DNA of 64,000 bases from Chrysoperla carnea. Its lineage: Eukaryota; Arthropoda; Insecta; Neuroptera; Chrysopidae. Position numbers and translations under genes: made by a program. Of the stretch, positions 1 through 12,600 are shown piece by piece. How positions within the stretch are numbered: position 1 is the first letter of the stretch; each line of letters begins with the position of its first letter. The stretch spans positions 75,680,181 through 75,744,180 of the forward strand of contig NC_058340.1 of the NCBI RefSeq assembly GCF_905475395.1. Direction: 5' to 3'. Below the pieces are notes generated by a model, which did not search any database, was not told the DNA's origin, and saw only the letters and a list, made by a program, of their open reading frames with translations.

Positions 1-536
1 GGGAGCCAAGTTTCTTAATTAATGGATAATTACATTCTGGTAACATTGATATGTCATATATTATTAAATCAAATGTATTTTTTGGATATTCCATAAGTTG
101 TTTAAATCCATTTGATTCCAATTGAAATTGACAACAAGTTGGACCCCAATCTAATAACAGGGTATCGAATGGATTGACTTTTTCAAATTCATCGAAATTC
201 CAATCCTCCACAAGTAATTTTTCATAAACACCTAAAATATAGGCAACGTGTTAGACACATATGCAGAAAGAGTTGCTGTAGGTAGAAAATCTTTTATAAA
301 AATTAATACTTACCTTCAAGATGTATAAAAGTATAATTATTAGGATTTTTTTCAAAATCAGGTGAAACAAATGTAACATTGTGACCATTTTTGACCAATT
401 CTTGAACAAGTACACGATGCCATAACGAGTGACTATGAGATGGAATTGGTGATAATACTAAAATATTTACACTAAATACATTATCAGCAAAAAATATTAT
501 ATTTATAAATAAAACTAAATAATTTTTATAATTCAT
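1..536 (-). CDS. UDP-glycosyltransferase, 5' part (runs off the window)
   Basis: UGTs transfer a sugar from a UDP-sugar to small lipophilic molecules in the ER; in insects they serve detoxification, pigment and cuticle chemistry. Two exons are visible: exon 1 at 314-536, which starts MNYKNYLVLF and has a hydrophobic signal peptide, and exon 2 from 231 down past position 1. The junction is G|GT in phase 1, reading EG-VYEKL. Exon 1 holds the usual N-terminal element PSHSHSLWH, with the likely catalytic His, and the strand KNGHNVTFVSP. Exon 2 reads NPFDTLLLDWGP and FDLIIYDISM before the edge. Exon 1 has the same length (223 bp) and phase as exon 1 of the complete UGT at 1524-4673, so the two are tandem head-to-tail duplicates. 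The sugar-binding half is outside the window, so I cannot say whether the gene is functional. Confidence 0.9.
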
Positions 537-1523
537 TTTTTAATTTAACAATAAGCTTGAAAAAAAATAAAAACTTTAATCAATAAATAAGTAAATTATT
601 CTAAAACCACTTGAATTAATTCTAATTTTTTGACACTAATACTGATTAATAAATATAAAATACCTACAGATTAGATGAAGATACAATTAATTGGAAAATT
701 AAATACAATGCATAGTAATTAACTTATCAAGGTCAGATAAAATTTTACAGATGAAAGGATTTTATTTGAATAGACAAAATCAGGCGTGGATTCAATTTTA
801 TTACTTTTCAAGAGCATTTTTTGTGTAGTTAATAATTTTATAATTTTCATGCTTTTAAGGTAGTTTACTCGAGAAATGGCTTTTCTTAGTATTCAATAAA
901 ATTGAAGTATAAGATTAATAAAATTATTCTGTGTTTAAAAAAAAAGGAATTTGTTCACCGTCTGTGGAATGAGATTATTAGCAATCAAAATGTGCATAAT
1001 TAACATGCTGGAGGTATGTACAGCGAGTATAAAAAAAGATACTTTTTTATACATACAAAGTGTAACAATTTAATTATTATGGCTAATAGCTTGATTAAAT
1101 GCAAGAATGACATATTTTCAAGTCCCATTTCTTCCGAAAACAAACGATTTTCGAAAAAAACGTTTTAAATAAAAATTGTTAGTTTTTTTATGAGGATCAA
1201 CTTTCTTATTCTTAGGACAACAAGAAAAGGGTGCAGAGCAACGAAAATCCTTGTCTCTTCCTAGTTATGTCAATGCTGCCCATTCTGCCTAAATTAGTAA
1301 TCGCAGTTTATCTACATCTCTAATTCGCATCAAGGCTATTAAATTTAATTAAAATTATTATCGTCTCTTCAGTGACGTACCCGGAATAGTATTTTGGGAG
1401 AAGATGTTGTACTTGACAGAAAAAACTAAAGATAATAAAAAAGGATTAAATACTTAAATTTTTCAATAAAAAGTTTTTTAATTAAAATTTTTTAATTTAA
1501 TTATAATTATGACTTAGCAAAAT
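537..1523. other. Intergenic, between tandem UGT genes
   Basis: AT-rich spacer holding the promoter of the downstream UGT and the 3' flank of the upstream one. Around 1140-1210 there is a short repeat piece (ACGTTTTAAATAAAAATTGT followed by a TTTATGAGG-like stretch) that resembles the middle of the inverted-repeat element at 47259-47550. No gene seen. Confidence 0.6.
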
Positions 1524-4500
1524 TTAATGTTTTTTTAATTTTTTTTTAAATAAATTACTTTTAATAAATCTTAAACATTTACTGATAACAATTTTTAAAA
1601 TATAAAGAATTAAAATACTGAATAATAAAGTTATGGCAACGATATCTAAACAATATGTCTGATAGAAAGGCATGTGTAAAGATGCTGGTTCTAATTCTTT
1701 AGCTCCTTTATGGCGAAGTACATATTCAATCCAAAATATTGCACGTTCTAGTGGTGTTTGAGGTTGATCACGAAATGCTGAAGATATTCTTTCAATATTT
1801 TTGGTGTATCTGTAAATAAAGTTTATAAAATCATTTTTGGAAACTAAAAAAAATATAAATAAAACTTACTTTGGATTTTCAATAACTTCACGGACAGCTT
1901 TAACAATATCTTTTGTGTTGAGAGTTGCAAAGTTTAAGGCAACACCTATTTCTTTTTGTTGCATTCTTTGGGCATTGTACTTTTGATCCATAAATACTGG
2001 TATTCCAACTGTGGGTTTATGAAAATAAATTGTTTCTTGGGTACTTAATTCTCCACAATGCGTTATGAATAACTTTACATTTGGATGATCTGAAAAATTT
2101 TCGATAAATAAAATAGATTTGCTCTTTTATGGGTATAACTTTTCAAAGGCAGGAAATTTGTCTATTTATCTATAACAGATGGAAAAATTCGACCACTTAT
2201 CTTCTCGAGAAGATTGCTAAACTCTCAGTAGAGGAAAGTGCTACATAATGATCCCTCAGGATAAAATGATCCCTTATTGTTTTAAATAAACCATTAATTA
2301 TTAAAATCTTTATTCACATGTTCAGAGAGCTAATCAAATTATATCAAATTAACAAAAATAAAACATTTTGAAAAGAGCTACCCCAAATTGCATGGCCTCT
2401 GGGTCCCGACAAGGTTAATTCAGCCCTGTCAAAACAATGATACTTACTTAAAACGTTTGGTTGTGGTAACCATTTATGGATCATCACATTATCAGGTTTC
2501 CCCGGTAAATCATCGGATTCAAATTTCCACAGTATTTTATATGGTAATTGAGCGAATGCATTTAATAAAGCTTCTCTTTTCGATTTAACAAGAACATCTG
2601 ATCGAATATTGGAACCTAGAGAAAATAATATAGCACCTTCTTTGGCATCATCCAAAAATTTTTCTACATCCTAAAATCAGTTTTTTTATAATAATAATGT
2701 ACAAATATGCGAAAATTGTAACTTACTTTTGGTAAATTTCCCCTTAATCTTGCATGTAAACCTCCAACTGGTATAACATTTGGTGTTATAGGTCTAGGAA
2801 ATCCAAGAACGGGATCTAAATTTAATAAGAAAAGGCTAATCCGCTTTTCTAAATCTAAGGAATAATCCGCATCAGGACCATAAACTGGTTTCATGACATC
2901 CATAACACTTGGGGTTGCTACGTAATTACGATGCAATATCAGATATATATGAACATAAAAATTTATAAATCTTTGCCAAAAAGTCATTTTATCAGTAAAT
3001 GGTAATGTATAAAATGGAAAAATCGCTGGATAAATCCAATCTCCAGTAAAACTCCCACTCCATGGTACTAAACCTAATGGACTAGTTCCAATAATTGGTG
3101 GTGTTCCAAGCTTTTTTATTAATGGATAAAAACATTCGGCTGACATTGTAACATCAAGTAAAATTAAATCAAATGAATTTTTTGGATAATTCAAGATTTG
3201 TTCAAATCCATTTGATTCTAATGTCAATTGACAGCTTATAGGGAAATAATCTAATAATAATGTATCAAACGCCTTGAAATCTTGAAAATCATCTAAATTC
3301 CAAGAAGCAAAATTTAATTTTTCGTAACCTCCTGAAAATAAAATACAACAAGTGAAAACAAACAATTGACTGAGTTAATTGTTGAAATACCATGTATAGG
3401 CAGTGTTGATAACTCACATTTCACATACATACATATCTGACATATTTAACTGATATTCTCATATAATGCGCAAGTGTTGATGCGCAATCGTTTGTTTTTT
3501 TTTGACGTCATGTAAATAACAAAAGATATTCACTTTGGTATTCCTATATTAATACATACTATAAAATTTGTATCTAATTAACGCCCTCGTGGGTAAACAG
3601 TGATGTTTACAAAAAAATGTTTCAAACAAAAGTTGTTTATTTTTTTGTAAGGAACATTTTTTACATTTAAACTTTTATTCTATCTCTAACGGTTTACAAG
3701 ATGGGTACTACGGACCCATGACCCAATTGACCCATGTTGCTCATTTACGAACTTGACCTCACTTTTTACGTCCTAAGCACGCTGTAAAAATTTCAGCTTG
3801 ATATCTCTTTTCGTTTTTGAGTAATCGTGACCACAGACGGACGGACGGACGGACGGCCGGACAGCCGGACGGACGGACGGACGGACAACCGGAAATGGAT
3901 TAATTAGGTGATTTTATGAACACCTATACCAATTTTTTTTTTGTAGCATCAATATTTTTAGGCGTTACAAACTTGGGACTAAACTTATAATACTATGTAT
4001 ATTTCATATATACATGGTATAAAAATTCAAACTGAAAACTTTTCAATAATTTAGGCAATTTTTTTACAGTGTGGTAATAAAATTTGTATATATATATAAG
4101 GCTGACCGCTTTCCTGACATGCTCAAAAAGTTCTAGCAGTTTCAGATATATATAGTTTTTGAAATAATATTGCAATTAAAATGCAAAAAAATTTGCTTAG
4201 ATTTTATCACTGTCGATCCCCGCTGTCATTTTAACATATATTTTTTAGAAAGTCCATCTTTCTTTCTCCTCGTTTACTGGAGTAAAAGGGATGAAGTACG
4301 TCCAGGAAAAAAAATCTCATAAAATCAACTGGGCTGAAATCAACTTACATCGTTTTCTATTATAGGCAACTTGTTAGACTTAAATGCAGTTAAAATAGTC
4401 AAAAAAAATTATTTAAAAAAAATTAATTTAGAAAAAAATAATTGCTTTACCTTTAAGATGTATTAAAGTATAATTATTAGCATTTTTTTGAAATTCAGGT

Positions 4501-4673
4501 GTAACCAATGTAACATTATGACCATTTTTAACTAATTCTTGTACAATTGGTATATGCCATATTGTATGACTAGGTGATAAAACGTGTGATAATACTAAAA
4601 TATTCGCACTAAATACATTATCAATAAATAATATTATATTTATAAATAATACTAAATAATTTTTAAAATTCAT
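1524..4673 (-). CDS. UDP-glycosyltransferase, complete
   Basis: Complete UGT. Exons on the minus strand are 4451-4673, 2727-3331, 2448-2670, 1870-2089 and 1524-1809, all with GT/AG borders and kept frame, giving 518 aa, a normal UGT length. Exon 1 encodes the signal peptide (MNFKNYLVLF start, cleavage near FSAN) and the PSHTIWH substrate-side motif. Exon 3 ends in WLPQPNVL and exon 4 continues NHPNVKLFITHCGELSTQET, the UGT signature that binds the UDP-sugar; the second half of the signature is PTVGIPVFMDQ. The last exon ends with a membrane anchor (about ITLLFSILILYILKIV) and a Lys-rich cytosolic tail (KKKLKKH), typical of ER type I UGTs. The substrate cannot be told. Intron 1 is about 1.1 kb and carries a dispersed repeat reaching close to the exon 2 splice acceptor. 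Confidence 0.95.
3347..4021 (+). repeat. Dispersed repeat family D1, copy in UGT intron 1
   Basis: Fullest copy of an unclassified family seen at least seven times in the window. Landmarks in order: AACAAGTGAAAACAAAC, CAATTGACTGAGTTAATTG, ATACCATGTATA, a block near GTAAACAGTGATGTTTAC, CTATCTCTAACGGTTTACAA, a GGAC-rich microsatellite (3837-3890), GGTGATTTTATGAACACCTA, AAACTTGGGACTAAACTT, and TATATACATGGTAT at the end. Its proximal end lies about 16 bp from the splice acceptor of UGT exon 2 and includes part of the pyrimidine-rich stretch. No coding capacity was recognised. Confidence 0.75.
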
Positions 4674-4917
4674 TTTAATAAGTATTTTAAAATAATTTAT
4701 AAAACGATACTGTTTTTATATCGTTGTTCTGATTGTAACTAGGAACTATGTTTTATAAAATTTAATTTATAAAAGTTGATAAATGATTATTATTTGCTTG
4801 TTGTAAATAAATGATGATTTAGTAGTCATTGGCGTAGCTGGAGAGTTTATTTTAGGTCAACTTCGCGTAAAAAATTATTTAGAAGATTCTTTTTTTGGAA
4901 TATAAAATTATGACGTA

Positions 4918-5240
4918 TTTTTATACCCTGTCTATGTGAAATATATATCAAGGTATACTAATTTTAATCCTAAGATTGTAACGTTTAGAAATGTTGATAT
5001 TTATCACCTAATTAGTTCATTTCTGGTTGTCTGTCCGTCCGTGATCACAATGAGTCAAAAAACGACAAGAGATATCAAGCTAAAATTTTTATAGCGTGCT
5101 AAGGAAGTAAAGTGAGTCTGAGTACGTAAATGAGCAATATAGGTCAATTGGATCTTCGATCCGGAGACCCTTAAAAATAGTTAAAGTTACTTTTAAACCG
5201 TTAGAGATAGAACAAAAATGGTGACCGGAAGGGAGCGACT
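4918..5240 (-). repeat. Dispersed repeat family D1, partial reverse copy
   Basis: Reads from TATACCCTGTCTATGTGAAA through GGTATACTAATTTTAATCC, TTGTCTGTCCGTCC, CAATTGGATCTTCG and CCGTTAGAGATAGAAC, the D1 landmarks in reverse order. It is more diverged than the copy in the UGT intron and lacks the distal part. Confidence 0.65.
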
Positions 5241-5987
5241 AAAACCATGAAAAATGAATATTTTCTACGGAAGGAGATTAGTTTTTTACGGTGAGCACAG
5301 CTGATTTCTTGCTCCTCCATAGCTACCACGCCAATGTAATTAGTAGTGTTGAAGATGATTTGATAAATTTTAAATTGTTTTGATTACAAAATTAACATAT
5401 CATCATCTATCTCATTACAGAAGCAAATACAAAGGATAATAAGTTCATAATCATTGTAGTGCTTATATAGTTTAAGTATAGGGTAAGTCACAGTACCAAG
5501 TACCAAGTGACGGGTACAATGTAGCTTGGTTCATCTTTATTCTCGAATTTCTATAAAGATATTGATATTTCTTTCTATGAAGTTTTTATATTTTCAGTTT
5601 TCTCACCAATTTTTTCTCACCAAGCTGAAATAATGACAGGGTGTGCAAGGAAGGTTGGAAATAATAAATATACAACTTTCAAATAAACAATTGGTTTTAA
5701 TTTTTATTCAATATTTATATAAATACACAGTTTTTTTTTTTTGTAAAAATTTGTTTAATTATTTATTTATTTTTAAGAAAACAATCTAATTAATAAAATA
5801 TTGCTGCATTTTTTTTAAAATTTATCTTGAAATAAAAATAAATTAACTTTGGTAGTGTAGGCTAGGCCAGAGCGAAGAGCAGTGTGGTTCATTTTATATG
5901 CGAAGTGGCTAAATTTGTTTCTTTTAGCTTGCATTCAATAAATGAGAAATGGCCACTTAGATAGTATCGATCTAGGATCACGCGTAG

Positions 5988-7053
5988 TAACGGGTGTCCC
6001 TAAATAAACGCAAGAAGTGAAAGTTGTAAATTAATTCCGGTAAAATTTAAAACTGAATTTTCTTCATTAAGGCGTGAGCCATCGCATACTTGTTGTCAGA
6101 AAACTCATACTTCAAAAAAACTCCATGGTAAAAATCCAATTATGTTAAATCCTATGATTTGGGCGGTCTATCACGGTCTAAAACACCCAGTATTGAGGAC
6201 GTGTTCTTTTTTCGTCTAGTCCTCCATTTTAAAGACCGTAAACTGCTAGCGTGACAGGCTGTCTTTGCTTTTTAGTTATGGACACTTTAACACGCAAATC
6301 AGTGGCGGATTTAGAGATTTGCCGCCCGTAGGCTATTCAATTTTTGCCGCCTCTAAATTTTGATATCTTAGTTCACAATCATATCAATTATTTATCAATA
6401 AAATTGCAACTTTATGATTTGTGCTCCATTATCCTCATTACATCAACTTTTCCCGTATGGTTAGTATCATCGAGAACTATGGTACCGTGTTAGATCCTTG
6501 ATTATTTTTACAGCAAAGAATTATCAAAAAACAATATTTTATGCAAAAAATATCTCAAACATGTACCAATTTTAAAGTAAGTTAAGGTATGTGTTAAAAC
6601 TATACAATACTTATGTAATAGGAATAAAGCTTACACAAAAAATCTAGATTTGGCGAACGTTGATAAATATTTATTATTACACTTACAGTTACAAAACAAC
6701 ACAATAAATATATCCTTTCTTAATTATTTGTTAGTATTATAATTCAAGTCAAATTATAAAAGCATTACAATACTATTTTGCGACACTTTGAATTCGCAAA
6801 ATCATTTATTATATCAAAAGCGTTTAGCAATTGTTTATGCAGAGATTTTGAGATATTTATTATTTAGCACTGTATATAGGACTGTATTATAATTTTTTCT
6901 AAATTTTGTCAATCGAAATAAAAAATTTATGAACTAAATTTGCCGCCCCTTAAAATTTGCCGCCCTAGGCTCCAGCCTACTCAGCCTGCTGGTAAATCCA
7001 CCACTGACGCAAATGGACAAACATTCAAATCTTGTGTTAATTTTGGGACACTC
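5988..7053. mobile_element. Terminal-inverted-repeat element, interrupted by a hAT element
   Basis: Left end near 5988-6020 reads GGGTGTCCCTAAATAAACGC; the right end (about 7020-7053) in reverse complement reads GAGTGTCCCAAAATTAACAC. The ends match imperfectly over about 35 bp. Sequence between them is non-coding apart from the 707-bp hAT insertion. The GGGTGTCC type of end resembles Tc1/mariner-related non-autonomous elements, but I could not settle the target duplication. Confidence 0.45.
6300..7006. mobile_element. Non-autonomous hAT element, 707 bp
   Basis: Ends are CAGTGGCGGATTTA and, at the right, TAAATCCACCACTG, an inverted repeat of the hAT CAGNG type. It is flanked by a perfect 8-bp target duplication ACGCAAAT at 6292-6299 and 7007-7014. 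The sub-terminal regions repeat TTTGCCGCCC-like words. There is no transposase frame, so it must have been moved in trans. Confidence 0.93.
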
Positions 7054-9677
7054 TTTATTTGATAGCCATTTTGAAATTACTGTCAAATACTCCACGTGAC
7101 CCTAACCTTTTTATTTGAGGTTAGAAAATGGTTTTTTGTTTTATAGAGATATATAAAGTTTTTTTTCAAGGGTTTTGAGTATACAAGAAAATTTGGTAAA
7201 AATAAAAGCTTGTAATTATTTCCATAAAACGAAAATAATTCAAACTTATTTGGTTCAAGTATTATTAAATTCATATTCTGAAATCACAGACGTTTTTATT
7301 AAAACTAAATCGCTGACAATTTATGGTGCTTGAATGTGAGCTTAGAACTATTTCCGATTTTTATATTTTTGAAATATCGTAGAAGATTAAATCTTCCTTT
7401 CAATAGTTATAACTTTTATATTACCATAGATACCAAAATATCCTAACTCACAACTTTACGATTTACCTTTTAATAGTGACATCTGTGGATTTTGTTAAGA
7501 AAACTTTATTAAAGGTTGGTAAATCCTTTTTTTTGGATTTGAGGATTTACTAAAAAGAAGAATAAAACAGCTTGAATTATGAATTTAATAAACTGAAGTT
7601 GTAGTATTTTTAGCTTATCGATTTAACAGTTAATTAACGATAATTTCATGGAGCTGTTAAATCAATAATCTACAAATATTTAAGTTAAAAAGGAGCACAA
7701 TGGTTTTGAAGCGCATAATAGGATTTAAGTAAAAATGACTTTGTATAAATTTTCAAAGACAAGAAAATTTGACAAGTACCTTCTCTCTCTCTATAAATTT
7801 TCTTTTTTTATTGTCAATATTTTGATTGATGGCTTTTTTTTTATATTTTTAAAATTAAATTCACTTTAAAAGCTCTATACAAAGCATATTTTAATTACCT
7901 AGAAATGAGAATGTAACTGTTGAATCCTAATAATTTCTTAATTAGTTTTCGATTAAGAAAGTGCCGTTTCTAAATGATTTTCTAATTAGCAATAGAAATG
8001 TGGTCCCACTGAAAAAAATGTGCTAATGGACGGCAATTTTTAGTGACAAATTTGAAAGAATGAACCGTGAAAATTTTGTAGCACCCGTTTTATATCTTTT
8101 TCCAACTTTGATATGATCTTAGTTTTTAAAAAGAAAAACTTCGAAGAGGCCATATTTTGGCATTTCAAAATATTTTCTTGGAACTTTTACGGCCAGCCTA
8201 ATATACTAACAGTGAATGCTATCGATTCCAAACACAACAGTTACATTCTGGAAGTGCAAAATTCATTAATAAGTGCAGTTTTTTTGGCATAAATTTTGAT
8301 GTTATTTCAAAATCGGTACTAATAAATTAAAAAAGTAGGTTTTTGTAAACAATGAGATGATCAATAATTTACCACAAATATTGTAAAAATAAACCTAGAT
8401 CGCTAATATTTGTATTAAGTAAGCCATCTAGATTTTTGTATTAACATCTATGTATAATTCATACAATAAATTATTAATTAGTTGATATTTTTTTTACATA
8501 ATTATTTTATACAAATTAGTCTAGTACCATGTGTGATATTTAACAGCTATTCCAGAATGTATTTTAAACCCCCGAACCAAAAAAGAGGTGTTATAAGTTG
8601 GACCGCTATGTGTGTGTGTCTGTCTGTCTGTCCACAACCGATTTTGATTTTTTTTGTTTCGTTTGAAAGGTAATTAAATGGATAATGATCTAAGCTATGT
8701 TTCAATTGCAAGTTTATTGTTTCGTATCCAAAAAATTTGTCGAGGGTTTTTTAAATTTTGTAATATTTCACTTGGTATCCATTCTGAAGTGGCTCTTAAA
8801 TATTACAGCCTGGCGCCTAGATCTAAAATTAGTTTTTTTGTGTGCCCTATCTACGTGATATATAACAAAGATACGCCCCCCAAATTATCAGTCATCTTGA
8901 ATAATTTAATACTATTTATAAAATTATTAATTTATTTATTTTAATACTGATAAACATTTTTTTTAAGCAATTCAATTGTACCTGAAAACGTTTTCAATCT
9001 TTTATAATAAATATATATAGAGAAAACTTTCGTCACTCGAAAGGTGGTTCGAAGAGTCCCTAGATCGAAAGAAAGTTGATAAATCTAGTAGCGTTTTCAA
9101 CGAATATTGAAGTGAAACTTCTTTACTCGCACCACTCAAAAAATAAATACAAAGAGTGAATCGGTAAAAAACGTTACGTCATCACCTTTTTCGAATTTCG
9201 AACCACCTAATTTTGTAATAGGTACATTAAATTTAATTATTTTTTACATATTTTCAAAAATGTATATAATTTTTATAGCACAAAAATTTAGATAACACAT
9301 CTGATCATTTCTCGTAACTTATCACTTTCGAAAATAAAAATAGCAAAGGCAAGCTGTCGTGTAACCGGTACTTATTAAATTTAGGCCGTTTATTTGATTA
9401 AAACATTTTGAACTTTATTTACGGGTCTATTTATTTCAAATCGTAGCGTGTAGCAAAAGTTATGAGCTTACCAGTAAAGCCTTAATATACTATTGACCTA
9501 TTTGGAGAATTAAAGGCGTTTCAAGTAAAAATGAATTCTTCAATTGGTCCTTCAAGCCGGATGCATATTTTAAGTGTGATGGAATTATCTGTTCGTAATT
9601 AAAAAAAAAAAAAAAAAACAGATCTATTTCATTCACTCATAATTGATATAATATATACATTGCTTTCTCTCTCTCTC

Positions 9678-12600
9678 TCAATTAATATTTTTTCTTTGTT
9701 TATATTCGGTAACATGACTATTAACTTTACGTTCGGCTGAACGTAGCTCTCTACGCTGTCTACGTTCCTTTTCTAAATGTGCTAGACTTGTACGTGCAGC
9801 CGCATCATAACGCTGTGATAATGATGTTTCAGTGTTCGCCAATCGTGGTATGTGTCCGGTGTAACCAGCTATCGGTGGTGAATTCGGTGATAAATGATGA
9901 TCTAAAATTTCTATATATTAAAATTTTTTATGTTATTACCTAAAATATTCATCAAATCTGAACTGAAGAGTTCAGAATAATTTTACGCTGGCCTGTTTGA
10001 TCCTGTTCAAGTAAAAATAAATACATTACCTTTGAATCGTGTTTGTTTCTTCACTGAATAATCTTTCATTTGTTTTGAAACATCATCACGTCCTCGAATC
10101 GGTTCCATTTGTGGGGCACTTCGAGCCCGCCGTTCACTCTCAAATCGTCTACGTTGTTCGTATAATCGTGCACCGAATTCGGCCATACAATCATCGGCAG
10201 CTCTTACATATGATTTACCATAACGAAAACTTAATCCAGGTATATAACCTAAAATAAAAAGAAAATACTTCGGTTAGGTATCAATGTTTCTATTTCTAAG
10301 GGTTTCAAACTTCGGACTAAAATTAAATATACCGAGCGTTTGATTCAAACTTTTTCATAGTACATTTCAGTATGAAAGAGTACATACATATGTGTGCGTA
10401 TTAAGCAATGTGTATAAGAAATACACAGCATAGTAGTAAAGCATATAAGCACACAGAATAGTAGTTTACCGTCACACAAGTCAAAGCGGACCAATCTCTC
10501 TTTCGTACGAAGTTACAACATATGCCAGAAAGCATATCTATAATAATATCTCTTTCTTATACATATTGCTTCATGTGTACATATGTATATACCGGATATA
10601 ACTTACCAGTGTAACCTAAAATATATCTACGACTTCTATGCTGTACAACATTATCTTTGGTAGTACCATTTTCACGTAAAGGAACCCCCGTAGGACGTGA
10701 ACCATGTATGGCTGCAGTCGATGTTGCTGCTGTTTGTTGACGACTTGGTTGTAATGTTTCTGCATTACGATGTCGATACGGTTCACGTTGTACTCGTTTC
10801 ATGATTTTTTGATCACTAAATTCCTGCACAAAGTGAAACATAAAAATAAATTTTTAAAAGAAAAGAACATAATTCGCGAAATAATTTTCTTAAAATCCTA
10901 AAATGAGTTTGAAGTAAAAATTTAGTCTCTAATTCCATTATAATTTAATTTTGATAGGCGTATAATAAATTTCAAGGTCACTTTTCATGCGGATATTCAA
11001 ATATGTCGATACGGGTAAAATGATCCCCTTTATACAGGTGAAATGATCCCTATTTTGTGTGTAAATTTATAATAGTTTAATAGGTAAATTTATAATAGTC
11101 TTGATTATGTTGATTTAGATGATTTTACCAGTGATTTTTGTGTTCGTCGTTGATGCAATTGAAAAAAAAAAAAAAATTAATATTTTATGTGAACTGTTTG
11201 GGTAAAAGCTCAATGGGATCATTTTACCCAATATTCATAGAAGGTCAGTAAAATGATCCCTTCTGAGTAATATTGAATAGTTACTAAAAATTAAAACAAA
11301 TGAAAAGAAATTTGCGTGCTAATATTGCAATGTTGAATAGTTTGGCTATAAATTAGGGAGATCATTTTAGGACACTTTTCCCTAATAATAAGTAAAAACT
11401 ATTTTGATATTACCAAATAAAATTTTTGGGTCGTGTATGAGACGTTTAAAATTAGAAATGTAAAATTATTTTTTTAGATTTTTATCAAATAATAAAAGTG
11501 ATGTATGAATGAATGAATAAAAGTGATGTATGAAGATATGAATTAAATTACATTTATATATTTTTTTTACAAGTAATATATTACAACTTCATTAAATATA
11601 AATAGATGGGTATATTAAGTTTAGTTTTAAATGTATTCTATGTCATAAGTAAATAAATACTTTCTTCTTTATTGTTTTAATATGATTTTAATTTATATTT
11701 TATTTTTAGGTAAATCAGAGTCTTGTTTTGTTTGCAATGCTTTCTTTTTAATCTTCCAATTGTTTTATTGTGTTACGCTTCTCAAGTTTATATATTTTTT
11801 TTCCGTCTTGTTGTAGTTTTGTGTTGTTTGATATTAAAATAAACTTTCTATATTATTTAAATATATCAAATTTAATGTATTTTATTATAAAGGATCTTCT
11901 ATACGAATCTCTTCTTAGTTATGACAGCTAACAACAATATAAAATTGGTCCTTCGAGCCGGATACACAGATAAAACATACTATATTTCATTATTTTTTGG
12001 TCATACATAAGAAATAGAACAAAGACCTATAGAATGGACTGCTAATATGGGCAAGAAACAGTATGAGAAGCGAATGTTAGGTTAGTATTTGTTTCTTTTG
12101 GCAGAACGGTCAATTTTGTGCGAGTATTGATCAGTCGATTCTCTATGTCTTTGGAATAGAACGATATTTAAGTAGAGTGTAGATAAACATACCTGCATTA
12201 TTTGTTTTGTATTGGCGCCATAACATTGGCCAAAACGGAATTTTAATGTTGGACAATGACCCGTATATCTGCAAATAAAAAAATACAAAATTATTGAATA
12301 TTTAAAAAAAATTATTTATTCAATGTGTTGAGATTTACTTTGTGGAATTCCATAATGGATATGTTCTGAAGATGATCCAAGTGATCGAATGTATACATAA
12401 CAATTAATTTTTCTTTGAAAAATTTTTAAAAAAAAGTGGATTATGCAAATAAATTTACATATACAAATATTACATTTGTTGTTTTAAAATGTATTAAATG
12501 AATTACTACTAGATTAATACAGTCATGGTAGAATTATGTATTTAGGTCAAATTTGACTTAATGCATGCCGAAAATATGGTCGCAGTTACGCTTTTTTTGC

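Larger units (their letters stand above)
4674..9677. other. Intergenic, UGT to CIMIP2, repeat-filled
   Basis: No gene recognised. It contains a reverse partial D1 copy (4918-5240), a terminal-inverted-repeat element with a nested hAT element (5.99-7.05 kb), and a short TGTGTCTGTCTGTCTG-containing dispersed repeat near 8560-8680. The rest is AT-rich sequence with no reading frame that looks coding. Confidence 0.6.

Noticed and set aside
3837-3900. GGAC-repeat array as a CRISPR or regulatory array
   Set aside because: It is a simple microsatellite inside repeat D1, and the same place in other D1 copies has a shorter run.
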